Notes: generated from the sequence alone by a model not told the origin. Counted from the first letter of the stretch, positions 1 to 8,208 are shown. The stretch is 14,009 nucleotides of DNA from Planctomycetota bacterium (GCA_017885385.1 JAFNGF010000129.1:1-14009); one strand, 5' to 3'. Translations and numbers: made by a program.

Positions 1-513
1 ATAATCCTCGGGCTTATGATACGCATCTGCATTGCGCTGCTTGTCATCGGGGCGGCCGATATGCTCTTCCAGAAATGGAAACACATCCAGGACCTGAAGA
101 TGACAAAGCAGCAGGTCAAGGAAGAGCGCAGGCAGACGGAGGGCGCGCCGGAGGTCAGGAGCCGAATCCGGAGGATCCAGTTGCAGATGGCTATGAAGCG
201 CATGCTCGCCGAGGTGCCCAAGGCCAGAGTCGTGCTCACCAACCCGACGCACGTGGCCGTCGCCCTCCGCTACGACGCCGGGACAAACGAGGCGCCCGTT
301 TTGGTGGCCAAGGGAGCGGACCACATAGCCGAGAAGATTCGAGAAATCGCCAGGGCTTATGGCGTGCCCATTGTCAGAAAACCCGAATTGGCAAGGGCCA
401 TATATTCAACGGTAGAGCCCGGCAGTGCTATACCGGAAGCTCTGTACGTGGCGGTGGCAGAAGTGCTGGCCATGATTTATCGCCTGCGGCAGAGGAAAAA
501 GACCCCACGTTAA
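1..513 (+). CDS. flhB: Flagellar export gate protein FlhB, C-terminal part (5' end outside window)
   Basis: FlhB is the membrane protein of the flagellar type III export apparatus that switches export from rod/hook to filament substrates. The reading frame is open from base 1, so the gene starts upstream of the window; the ATG at 16 is internal. Visible in order are the end of the last membrane helix (about the first 20 residues), a charged linker rich in K/E/R, then the autocleavage motif NPTH at bases 241-252 (codon 81 of the visible part), where the family cleaves itself between N and P. The cytoplasmic FlhB_C domain follows, with VALRYD, KGAD, VPIVRKPELARAIY and a final helix AVAEVLAMIYRLRQR. 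The last residues (KTPR) and the TAA stop are encoded by a palindromic repeat that overlaps the gene end. The gene converges on fliD. Identity is secure from the cleavage motif and its surroundings. Confidence 0.96.
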   Translation: MILGLMIRICIALLVIGAADMLFQKWKHIQDLKMTKQQVKEERRQTEGAPEVRSRIRRIQLQMAMKRMLAEVPKARVVLTNPTHVAVALRYDAGTNEAPVLVAKGADHIAEKIREIARAYGVPIVRKPELARAIYSTVEPGSAIPEALYVAVAEVLAMIYRLRQRKKTPR

Positions 514-521
514 ACGTGGGG
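496..521 (-). terminator. Probable intrinsic terminator of fliD
   Basis: Read on the - strand, the perfect 9-bp stem at 503-521 is followed at once by TCTTTTT (complement of 496-502). This is the classic stem plus U-tract layout, placed about 40 bases after the fliD stop codon. It overlaps the 3' end of the convergent flhB. In the + direction hairpin 3 (534-552) is followed by only three T, so termination of flhB by this element is less certain. Confidence 0.6.
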
Positions 522-552
522 CTAAATATTTAGCCCCGCCTTTCAGGCGGGG
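503..552. repeat. Triple-hairpin palindromic element between flhB and fliD
   Basis: Three perfect inverted repeats lie in tandem and share arms. Hairpin 1 is 503-521 (CCCCACGTT / AACGTGGGG). Hairpin 2 is 518-537 (GGGGCTAAAT / ATTTAGCCCC). Hairpin 3 is 534-552 (CCCCGCCT, loop TTC, AGGCGGGG). Hairpin 2 uses the right arm of hairpin 1 and the left arm of hairpin 3, so it excludes both. The element starts inside flhB, supplies its TAA stop (511-513), and ends 7 bases before the fliD stop. It resembles REP-type elements in architecture and is likely dispersed in the genome, but that cannot be tested here. The same architecture with a different sequence occurs at 9949-9994 and 10058-10102. Confidence 0.85.
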
Positions 553-559
553 TTTCACA

Positions 560-2920
560 CTATGTCTGACTGAAGCCCAGAGCAGCCATTTGGTTTTGCA
601 GCAAAGCTAATGTTCTCTCAAGTCGCGTAAAGCGATTTACTAACCTGGTTTCCTTCTGAACCAGGCGGGATTCCTCCAGCTCAATTCTTTCCTGTAGTCC
701 CTTAATTGTTGCGCTGACGTATTCCTGGTCGATATTTATTGAGCCGGTCGTCAGCTTAAGCATTTTGTCGAGAGCATCTTCCAGCGCACCGGTAAAGCCT
801 TGCTTGACCCTGACCGTAGCTGTGAAAGTCTTATTTTGGCTGAGGTCGACGCTAAGGGCAAGACCGTTTTCCGGATACATAGGGTCGCCGTTGTCGTCGA
901 ACGAGCTATTTCCGGTGACAATATTATCGCTGTAGGTGGCGTCGCGGTAGCTAGACTCGGTAGCAAGTTTAATTCTGGCGCCTGTGATGGCTACGCCCGC
1001 CACCGTCACTTGGACGTCGTAGGTGCCGGCTCTGGTATAATCGCTGCTGACCGAGTAAAACTGGATGGCGTTACTGTTGGTGCTGCCGGTCTTGTCTGCT
1101 CCGATTACTGCCAGGACGCCCATATAGTTTTCGGCTATGGCTTCATCGAAGACGTTTGTATCCAGACTAAGCACGCCATCCCGGTCAAGCTCTAGCCCGA
1201 TCTGTCCGGGCATCAAAAAGGTGTCAATATCCTCGACAAATCCGCTGGTTTGAGCGATTAGAGGGATGTTAAGCTGGGACTCTACAGTCGAAACAATATA
1301 ATCTCCCATCAGGACACCGGCGGTTTTCAGGATGTCATTGTAGCCGGTCTTTTCCTGAATATAGACGACGGCGGCATTGTAAGCCGCAACCATAGAATTT
1401 AGTTTTTCTTTGACCGACTCGATGTCTCTGGTCAGGGTTATCTCTTGGCCGTTGGCATCGGTTGTATCGTGCAGGTGCAATGTCACGCCGCTAATAACAT
1501 TGTCCACCGTGTTTGAGCTTCGGCTGATCCAGCCGTCACTGCCCTTTGTCTCTTCGGTCATTATGTAATTTAAATTGGCGGAAGGTGTCAGGCCGCTGGG
1601 ATTAATAGAGATCAAGCTAACATCACCTAAAGTATTGAGGAATGTAAATCTTGTCACGCCTCCATTTACCGTCAACTCATCGCCGCTCACTGTCATATCG
1701 CCGGTAGAGACATTTGGCAAGGCTTCAAGTGCAGCTTGAATCTGAGCGGTGGTGGCGTCATAGGCTATCGCTGCTGTCGTCCGGCCGTCATAAGTCAAGG
1801 TAAATGTACCGGCGGTTGCCTGCGCAGTTGTCGTGAGCTTTTGTACCTCTGAAACTGCTGAGCTTGAAGGATAGCCGTCTACCCTGATTTTCGAGTCTTG
1901 GGCTGACTGTGTGTTGGTAAAGTTTGCTGAAGCGAAACCGGCCAGGTTAGCGGTGGTACTTCCACCCTGTGTTGATCGGCTGATAGTGGGAATATTCAAC
2001 GTTGTTGAGCCGGAGCCAGGATTATAGGACAAGGTAAGTTCCATCTTGCTTGTGCCGCACGTGTGGTCGGTAAGGCGAATCTCTCCGTTGACCAAGGTTG
2101 CGGTAGCACGGCCATCGAAGGCATCGTTGATTTCTGAAATTAGGTGAGTCAGTTTGGTATCGCTGGTAATGCTCAGCTCTCCACTTACTGCATTGCCGTT
2201 GTGGTCTTTGCCGCTGATCGTGATTTTTTCTCCGGCGGCAAGTGAGCCGCCAAATTGGTCGAGGTCTACGATTTTGGAGCTGAGTGTAGCGTTGTCGCTG
2301 TTCACTGTAAAAGCGGATACCGCTTCCCGCATTTCTGTATTACTGGCGTTGACAGAGATTCTGTAGTCGGTGCCGGCCTCGTTGCCGTTCAGCACAAGAT
2401 GATAAGCGCCGCTGTAGAATAGCAGGCTGGCGGTGACCCCTGGATTGTTTGCATCGTTGTTTATTAGGCCAACCAGATCTTCCAGACTCGTGGCAGCGGT
2501 GGTTGTGATTACCGTTTCTTTATGGTTGTACGAGTAGATAAAAGTGCCGGCCCCGACACGGTCTTCGCTGTACTCAACGCCACTGGTATGAACCCATCGC
2601 TCGGCATTGGCCAGCCGGTTGATTACAACGGTATGATTGCCTTCGAACGAATTATAGGACGCCTCGGCAGTCAGGATATCACTGTCGCTGGATGCGACCG
2701 CAAAGGCACGGAGCTCACGGGCGTCAGAAAGAGATCTGGCCGTGCTTCTAAGGGCGTCGAGCTTTGTCTGCAGGGTGCTCAGGGCCTCTTTTTTTTGTTC
2801 CCACAGCTTTTTGCCGTCTTCATACGTATTGAGTCTGCGGCGCTCGATAGCCATTAGCTGGGCGATGAGTGCGTTGGTATCAATTCCCGTAAAAAGACCT
2901 GGAAGACGCAAAGTTGACAT
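560..2920 (-). CDS. fliD: Flagellar filament cap protein FliD with an inserted beta domain
   Basis: FliD is the exported cap (hook-associated protein 2) that folds and inserts flagellin at the filament tip. The 786-residue product is much longer than enterobacterial FliD (about 470). The N-terminus (PGLFTGIDTNALIAQLMAIE, about residues 7-26) followed by a heptad-rich coiled coil to about 65 is the FliD_N signature. Residues 480-600 and 700-786 form FliD_C, with a terminal coiled coil (residues 735-780) rich in E/R/L. The middle holds several beta-rich segments. Residues 351-463 interrupt an otherwise continuous core and match a domain common in secreted proteins (GTFTLTYDGRTTAAIAYDAT, then IQAALEALPN). 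The ATG at 2918-2920 is preceded by AAGGG at a long spacing of about 11 bases. A sigma-54-like site lies 52-67 bases upstream. It is the last gene of the - strand series and has a stem plus U-tract after its stop. No FliS gene follows. Confidence 0.95.
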   Translation of the reverse strand: MSTLRLPGLFTGIDTNALIAQLMAIERRRLNTYEDGKKLWEQKKEALSTLQTKLDALRSTARSLSDARELRAFAVASSDSDILTAEASYNSFEGNHTVVINRLANAERWVHTSGVEYSEDRVGAGTFIYSYNHKETVITTTAATSLEDLVGLINNDANNPGVTASLLFYSGAYHLVLNGNEAGTDYRISVNASNTEMREAVSAFTVNSDNATLSSKIVDLDQFGGSLAAGEKITISGKDHNGNAVSGELSITSDTKLTHLISEINDAFDGRATATLVNGEIRLTDHTCGTSKMELTLSYNPGSGSTTLNIPTISRSTQGGSTTANLAGFASANFTNTQSAQDSKIRVDGYPSSSAVSEVQKLTTTAQATAGTFTLTYDGRTTAAIAYDATTAQIQAALEALPNVSTGDMTVSGDELTVNGGVTRFTFLNTLGDVSLISINPSGLTPSANLNYIMTEETKGSDGWISRSSNTVDNVISGVTLHLHDTTDANGQEITLTRDIESVKEKLNSMVAAYNAAVVYIQEKTGYNDILKTAGVLMGDYIVSTVESQLNIPLIAQTSGFVEDIDTFLMPGQIGLELDRDGVLSLDTNVFDEAIAENYMGVLAVIGADKTGSTNSNAIQFYSVSSDYTRAGTYDVQVTVAGVAITGARIKLATESSYRDATYSDNIVTGNSSFDDNGDPMYPENGLALSVDLSQNKTFTATVRVKQGFTGALEDALDKMLKLTTGSINIDQEYVSATIKGLQERIELEESRLVQKETRLVNRFTRLERTLALLQNQMAALGFSQT

Positions 2921-2971
2921 TTCTTTTTGCCCTTGTTATGTTCACATAGCTTTCAACGGTCACCGAATGTG

Positions 2972-2987
2972 TGCGACAATTGCGCCA
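2972..2987 (-). promoter_or_regulatory. Candidate sigma-54 promoter of fliD
   Basis: On the - strand the site reads TGGCGCAATTGTCGCA, compared with the sigma-54 consensus TGGCACGNNNNTTGCW. The GG and GC dinucleotides are exactly 10 bases apart as required, and there are three mismatches elsewhere. The predicted start is near 2961, leaving a leader of about 41 bases. Late flagellar genes are sigma-54 dependent in several phyla; whether that holds here is inference. Confidence 0.4.
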
Positions 2988-3027
2988 GTCTGAACTTAGT
3001 TATCGTGTAAGAAATGTACGGCTTAAA

Positions 3028-6000
3028 TCATTTATCCTGCATTTGCTGCGAGGTCTCCATAGGCTCTAAGACAAGTCGCGGGACTATTTTGACATCGGTC
3101 ATCTCAACACTATCAATGGCAGCATTTTCAGCACACCATTTCTGGATGTCCTTGGTCGAGCTCTTCTCATTGAATAGTTTACTTGCCACATCAACTATTC
3201 TTCTCGCGGCATTGGTAAAAGTATGGCCTTGGCACAACTTATTACTTAGATTGGCAAATTCCTTTCTCGCCCTTTCGTTCTGTAAGAAGTAATCCAGCTT
3301 TCTTGCCAAATCTTGCGGGCTCTTATAGGTAACTATACCAAACTCTTCTATGCCTTGAACATAGTTGCTGATTTGAAAAGCTTTTAAGGCGGCAAGATCA
3401 AATGTTCTATTATTCACGAAGCCAAATTGGCTCATTGTTTCGTGATGGTCGTTTAATACGATCTTCGCACGAGAGTATAACTGCGGCAGTTTGTGCCATT
3501 CCACATATTCGGCTTTGTAGTATTCGTTGTCGAGGAAACCGTGCCAGCCTTGACCTATGACGTAAAGACCGTATTTTTTGCCCGTATCAAGAACATCCTG
3601 GATAATTTTCCGCCGCCTGTCTTTATAGTACCTGTTTCCGACAAACAGAAGGTCAATATCTTTGGCCAAGCAGCTTGTGGAAGGATTGAAAACCTCCTGG
3701 TCTGTTGCCTGAGGTAGATAAAAACATGGCACTTTTGTCGTGTTCCTCAATCTTTCAAGATAGATGCGTGAAACGCAAAATACAAGGTCGAACTGATTGA
3801 TTTGTTCGATGGTCTGTCTTTCAGGATGATTTATTATCCAAAGTATATTGCGGTTGTAGGGCTTGGGAGTATACCGATATAATCCTCTTAAATGAATGAC
3901 GATGTCTATGTGTTTATCGGCTTGGTTCCATTCGTCTTTGAATTGCACTTCACAACTATTGCCTAACTTCATGATGGCTTTAGCCAGACTATTGGCAAAA
4001 GGCGTATCTCCCCATCCCAAATCATTTCTGGTAGGAGTGCAGGTTTTAATGGCAAATCTGAATTTTTTAACCGGCGACCGGATAGGCTCTACGATGGACT
4101 TTTGCACCCAGCAGGTCAAGGCATTTATATACTCAGACCTTGAGACTGAGACGGATTCATCATTCTGTAAATAAGGTTGGATTGTCTGTGATGGCCCTTG
4201 CCGCACCTGATTACCAGAGATGATGACATCCGGTTTTATCTTGCCGGCCCATCTTTCACGTAATAGGTTGTTATTTTGCTTGATTCCTTTACGCCGTTCT
4301 TCTCCACTTTTGGATTCATAGTGAATGACTACACTTTTCGGTTGATACACGATTTTCTTTGCTGTCTCAGTTAGTTTGAAACACAAATCTACATCTTCGG
4401 ACCCGTTCCAGTAGCTCTGGTCAAAACCGTTTACACTGTGAAAATCAGACTTTCGGACCATCATACAAGCAGCAGTAACCGCTTGAAAAAGCATCGGGAC
4501 GTTAACGAAAATGTGATCAGAGGGCTGTTGCATGAAAACATGCTTAGGCAATAAAGAATTCTTTCCTTCGACCTGGAGTATTGCAACGCCGGCGTGCTGA
4601 ATGGAACCATCAGGATAGAGCAATTTGCTGCCGACAGCCGCAACGTCTGAATCGTTCTGCAAAACTTTTGTAAGCTCTTCTAACCAACCAGGTTGAACCT
4701 TCGTATCGTTGTTCAAAAAGACAAGATAATCTCCGCCGGCTACAGCCGAGCCTTGATTACAGGCTCTGGCGAAACCGAGATTCTCAGCGTTTGAAATGAT
4801 CTTCAGACTTCCGCTGAGACATTTGAGAAATTCTTTTGTGCTATCTGTTGAGCCATTGTCAACAATAATGACCTCGTACGGACTGTTCGGCGTGTTTTCG
4901 ATAAGTGCTTTAAGGCATTGTTTTGTGTACTCTACGTTGTTGAAAACTGGGATGACAATTGAAGCTGCTTTCGGCCGGGGTTTCTCGGCCTTGTTACTGG
5001 CAAGGGATTTCTTGTCTGTACTAAAGCTCTGGGTTGGTACTGCTTCTTTTTGTATTTGCTGCTTGGGACTATCATTACTATAACTACGAGCCACGCAGAT
5101 TATGAAATCTTTTTTTTCAAGATGGTCTCTAACGTTGTGTTCATGGTAGTTCTGGTACTTAAAAAATTCACACACCAGACTGTTTGCGGATAACCATTGC
5201 TGAATTTTTGCCTCATTGATTTGAAATGTTGAATGAAAACCCCTGTTAATTGCTTCCGGGGTCTTTTGCTCCATGTAAGGTGTTGACAGAATGAGCGTAC
5301 CACCAGGTTTGAGCGCGCGACGAAAGACTCCAAACAGTTTAGAGATGTCACCTTCCTTTAGATGCTCAATTGTCTCAAAGGAGACAATATAATCAAATAG
5401 AGATTGATACTCCAAATCTAATAGATTGGCATGAACAAATTCAACATTCCGGATGTTTTTGTAACGAACTTTTATTTGCTTTATGACTTCTTCGTTGATA
5501 TCCGCGCCAATTACCCGGGCAGAGTTTTCCGACAGCATAACGCTACCATAACCCGTCCCACATGCAAAATCTCCCACTATTTTTCCAGCTGGAATGATGG
5601 ATTTAGCATACTCATATCTGCGGCAGTGATTTTTTTGGTTTATATCTAGTCCATCAAACCTGATGCGTTCTTTGTAGAATATATCAACACGCTCTCCGTT
5701 GTTGCCCAAGTTGTTTTTGGCAAGACGAAAACGGTTTTCCATCAGCACAAAATTCTTATTTGCAGAGATGCTGAGTTTTTCGCCGGAACCGGCAAGCTCA
5801 TTGATGGATTCGTCCAGCGCCGACTTGTCAAATTTAATAAAGTTCCTTACCAGCAATAAATACTCTCCACTTGAATTCATCGCTCCCTTGTCAAATAACT
5901 GCTTTTGCGTTGAGACTGTCTCAGCATTCAAAACCTTCAGAGCTGGCAGGATTTTCCTTATCTGTCTTTCATCGATCTCCAGTCCCTTGTTATTGACAAT

Positions 6001-6960
6001 GACAGTCTCAAAATCACTGGATAGTCTCATCTCGCCTAACTGGTGCAGATACGCGCTGAGCTTCGCAGAATCATTCCCTGCAGGCAGGATAATCGAACAA
6101 CGCACAGCCGCTTCAACTTGTACTTGCGGGTTGCAATCTAAACTTCTAATTATCTGGTGAGAATCTCTCTTGAAGATAAAACAAATGCTTAAGTAAAAAT
6201 TGATAGAATCAAGGTACGTTGTAAAATAGTTAAGTTCGTTTTCTTGAAGAGAGTAAGATATTTTAGCTGGGTCTCCACAGCCTTGTTTTCCTCTATTGTT
6301 TAGTTCATCAATTAAATCTTTTAAAAATTCAACCGTCGTGTAAGACTTGCGAAAACCACCACCGAAGTTTTCCCAGTAGGAAGTGCATAAATCCTCAATG
6401 ACGTATATCCCACCTGCATTAAGGCACGGAAATAGAATTCTAAAGCTTGTTATTTGTTGATGCATAAAGTGACCGCCATCGTCAATGATAATATCAAAGT
6501 TGCCTCCAGCTTTTTCAGCGAAAGATTTAAGGAATTCTTCATCGGCCTGGTCACCTATGAATATTTTAACTCTTTCATTAGCAGACTTGAGACAATCCGG
6601 GTTCGTGTCAATTCCGAAAATCTCTGCATTTGGGAAAAACTCCTCCCACATTTTTAGAGACTGTCCCTGGGCGACACCAATCTCTAAAACCTTTAGTCTT
6701 TTTTCTCGAAGAGGTGAAAAGTACCTAAAATAATGTCTGGTATAGTTATGCCATAACGGACTCTTATCTGTGCCATATTTTATCGCGATTTCATCTAAGA
6801 TATTATTCGTGCCACGATCTCCGAGCTCTTCTTTATTGGTGGGCTTTTTATTAACGATTCCCACTTTATTAGTCTCTACGAGGACCTGCCTATCTCTGCC
6901 ATTTAGGATATCCTCTTGTGGCAATTGATACTTGCTTTCTAACATTTCTCTTACATCCAT
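3028..6960 (-). CDS. Multi-domain methyltransferase / glycosyltransferase (MT - GT-like - MT - GT2 - GT1/CgeB-like)
   Basis: This protein has about 1310 residues (numbered here from a TTG at 6981, 7 residues upstream). Residues 61-265 form a class I SAM methyltransferase of the macrocin/mycinamicin O-methyltransferase type, with KYGTDKS, the SAM loop LEIGVAQGQS, GIDTN and IIDDGGH. Residues 295-420 resemble a GT2 fold without its metal-binding Asp motif. Residues 431-632 form a second methyltransferase of the UbiE/BioC type (GDFACGTGYGS, FETIEHL, LKPGGTLILSTP). Residues 673-915 are a GT2 rhamnosyltransferase-like domain (SIVIPVFNN, IIVDNGSTD, FLNNDTKV, GSEDVDLCFK). Residues 975-1270 resemble CgeB-type GT1 enzymes. 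The start is uncertain: ATG 6960 has GGAG 12 bases upstream, ATG 6945 is possible, and TTG 6981 lacks a Shine-Dalgarno. No signal peptide is seen, so it is cytoplasmic. The gene is visibly more AT-rich than its neighbours. It probably builds and methylates a glycan for flagellar protein; the acceptor is unknown. Confidence 0.88.
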   Translation of the reverse strand: MDVREMLESKYQLPQEDILNGRDRQVLVETNKVGIVNKKPTNKEELGDRGTNNILDEIAIKYGTDKSPLWHNYTRHYFRYFSPLREKRLKVLEIGVAQGQSLKMWEEFFPNAEIFGIDTNPDCLKSANERVKIFIGDQADEEFLKSFAEKAGGNFDIIIDDGGHFMHQQITSFRILFPCLNAGGIYVIEDLCTSYWENFGGGFRKSYTTVEFLKDLIDELNNRGKQGCGDPAKISYSLQENELNYFTTYLDSINFYLSICFIFKRDSHQIIRSLDCNPQVQVEAAVRCSIILPAGNDSAKLSAYLHQLGEMRLSSDFETVIVNNKGLEIDERQIRKILPALKVLNAETVSTQKQLFDKGAMNSSGEYLLLVRNFIKFDKSALDESINELAGSGEKLSISANKNFVLMENRFRLAKNNLGNNGERVDIFYKERIRFDGLDINQKNHCRRYEYAKSIIPAGKIVGDFACGTGYGSVMLSENSARVIGADINEEVIKQIKVRYKNIRNVEFVHANLLDLEYQSLFDYIVSFETIEHLKEGDISKLFGVFRRALKPGGTLILSTPYMEQKTPEAINRGFHSTFQINEAKIQQWLSANSLVCEFFKYQNYHEHNVRDHLEKKDFIICVARSYSNDSPKQQIQKEAVPTQSFSTDKKSLASNKAEKPRPKAASIVIPVFNNVEYTKQCLKALIENTPNSPYEVIIVDNGSTDSTKEFLKCLSGSLKIISNAENLGFARACNQGSAVAGGDYLVFLNNDTKVQPGWLEELTKVLQNDSDVAAVGSKLLYPDGSIQHAGVAILQVEGKNSLLPKHVFMQQPSDHIFVNVPMLFQAVTAACMMVRKSDFHSVNGFDQSYWNGSEDVDLCFKLTETAKKIVYQPKSVVIHYESKSGEERRKGIKQNNNLLRERWAGKIKPDVIISGNQVRQGPSQTIQPYLQNDESVSVSRSEYINALTCWVQKSIVEPIRSPVKKFRFAIKTCTPTRNDLGWGDTPFANSLAKAIMKLGNSCEVQFKDEWNQADKHIDIVIHLRGLYRYTPKPYNRNILWIINHPERQTIEQINQFDLVFCVSRIYLERLRNTTKVPCFYLPQATDQEVFNPSTSCLAKDIDLLFVGNRYYKDRRRKIIQDVLDTGKKYGLYVIGQGWHGFLDNEYYKAEYVEWHKLPQLYSRAKIVLNDHHETMSQFGFVNNRTFDLAALKAFQISNYVQGIEEFGIVTYKSPQDLARKLDYFLQNERARKEFANLSNKLCQGHTFTNAARRIVDVASKLFNEKSSTKDIQKWCAENAAIDSVEMTDVKIVPRLVLEPMETSQQMQDK

Positions 6961-7190
6961 CGCTTGGATGGTCTCCAGCAAAAGTGAGATAAAACTGGCT
7001 TCTAATCTGCCAGATACTGAGCCACAGCCATATACGCAGCTTTTTTACCTCTCTACAGGCTCGCTGAGATTTCGCTACCCATCCTGGCTAATCCTCTGGG
7101 TTTAGTGTTCAAATATCCTGTTTAGTTTTTCTATCCCCCCTCACACACGCTATTACAGGTTCTCCTCTTCTCAAACTCGTTTCTTCATAA

Positions 7191-7523
7191 TCAGGTATTA
7201 CTGCGATACGCCTTGATGGTTTTTCTGCCTTTGCGAAGATGGCTTAGGTTTTCGGCTACGACTTCTTTGTGAGCTGCGATAGCCAGAGTTAAAGACTCGT
7301 ATAGCTCTTGCAGTCGTGTCCGCTGATTCTGAAACTGTGCGCAGCCGAGAATATGCATCTGCGTGACTTCTTCGACGAGACTATTAGCTTGCTCGGCCAT
7401 GTACTCAACACCTGTAATGTCACCCTGATGGGCAAGGGCTATTTGCTTTTCCAGCAGATGTTGCAGGTCGCTGAGAATCTGGCGCTGTTGGTTTAGATTG
7501 TTTTCAGAATTTTCCGCATTCAT
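7191..7523 (-). CDS. Small coiled-coil protein, FlgN/FliT-like flagellar export chaperone (putative)
   Basis: The product is 110 residues, almost wholly helical, rich in Q, E and L, with no membrane segment. A first helix (QQRQILSDLQHLLEKQIALA, about residues 12-31) is followed by GDITGVEYMAEQANSLVEEV, a QNQRTRLQELYESL helix, and an end LRKGRKTIKAYR. This layout is typical of FlgN/FliT-type chaperones, which hold FlgK/FlgL or FliD before export. Position between flgL and fliD supports that role, but sequence alone does not tell FlgN from FliT. The ATG at 7521-7523 was chosen because GAGAG lies 10 bases upstream and the body begins there. The frame stays open to 7691, but that stretch overlaps the TPR gene and reads as low-quality sequence rich in W and S. 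It starts 46 bases after the TPR gene stop. Confidence 0.72.
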   Translation of the reverse strand: MNAENSENNLNQQRQILSDLQHLLEKQIALAHQGDITGVEYMAEQANSLVEEVTQMHILGCAQFQNQRTRLQELYESLTLAIAAHKEVVAENLSHLRKGRKTIKAYRSNT

Positions 7524-7569
7524 ATAATTTAGGCTCTCTGATGTATTGTTGGACAGTGACCACCACACA

Positions 7570-8199
7570 TTACGTTTGCGTGTGTGACCCTTGAGCCAGA
7601 CTGTGCTCGACTTCCTCCAGAAGATTGGCTGCCTCCTGGTTGGCAGGATCCAGAGCCAAGATGTCCAGGAGAATCTTTTGGGACTGCTCAAACTGGTTCT
7701 GCTTCGTATACAGCGCTGCCAGAGAGAACATAACGGACGTATCGCCCGGATGCATGTTCAAATACACCCGGAGATAGTGGATGATCTTTGCGAATGAGCC
7801 CATTTGACAAGAAGTCTGAAACAGCCCCAGAAGTGCCGTAATGTTGTCGCTGTCCAGCTCGAGCGATTTCATGTACAGCTCGAACGCCTGCTGGTAGTCC
7901 TTCTTCTGCTGAGAAACCATAGCCAGCCCGGTGTAGGCTTTGGCGGAGCCGGGATCCAGGCGACAAGCGACTCTGAATGCTATTTCAGCATCATCAAACA
8001 GCTCTTGTTGCAGGGCGACTACTCCCAGCCCGACGTAAGGTCCCGCTTCATCTGGTCCCAGTGACGCTGCCTTTTCGTAGCAGCGTTGGGCCTGAGCGTA
8101 GTTTCCCACAGATGTGTAACAATCGCCCAGCTCCTGCAAAACTTCGTAGTGCTGGGTACAATTGTGCTCTTCCACGCCGTTTTGTTGTGTGATGTCCAT
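7570..8199 (-). CDS. TPR-repeat protein
   Basis: The 209-residue protein is built almost entirely of about five tetratricopeptide repeats (roughly residues 17-50, 51-84, 85-118, 119-152 and 153-186). Each carries the usual small/aromatic pattern, for example LGDCYTSVGNYAQAQRCYEKA, and ends in LGPDEA, LDPGSA, LDSDNI, MHPGDT or LDPANQ. TPR arrays bind proteins and have no catalytic role. No signal peptide or membrane segment is seen. The ATG at 8197-8199 is only 9 bases after the stop of the preceding GT2 gene, so the two are very probably cotranscribed and perhaps translationally coupled. With the neighbouring TPR-bearing glycosyltransferases it may act as a scaffold or acceptor-binding subunit for flagellar protein glycosylation; this is inference from position. 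Confidence 0.88.
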   Translation of the reverse strand: MDITQQNGVEEHNCTQHYEVLQELGDCYTSVGNYAQAQRCYEKAASLGPDEAGPYVGLGVVALQQELFDDAEIAFRVACRLDPGSAKAYTGLAMVSQQKKDYQQAFELYMKSLELDSDNITALLGLFQTSCQMGSFAKIIHYLRVYLNMHPGDTSVMFSLAALYTKQNQFEQSQKILLDILALDPANQEAANLLEEVEHSLAQGSHTQT

Positions 8200-8208
8200 A
8201 GTAGCTCT

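Noticed and set aside
75..533. A 152-codon open frame on the + strand across flhB
   Set aside because: It is a shifted frame of flhB, rich in G, R and Q, with no start signal; the true frame holds the NPTH motif.
800..1195. A 131-codon + strand frame opposite fliD
   Set aside because: It is antisense to a strongly supported FliD frame and has no recognisable domain.
5699..6160. A 153-codon + strand frame opposite the large enzyme
   Set aside because: It is antisense to the clear methyltransferase/glycosyltransferase frame, with low-complexity composition typical of a shadow frame.
6998..7011. GG-N10-GC spacing upstream of the large gene as a sigma-54 site
   Set aside because: Only the TGGCA half fits; the -12 half reads AAGC, with about five mismatches in all, so chance is more likely.
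7524..7691. N-terminal extension of the small coiled-coil protein to 166 residues
   Set aside because: This stretch overlaps the TPR gene in another frame, is rich in W, S and R with no family pattern, and a good start with GAGAG exists at 7523.
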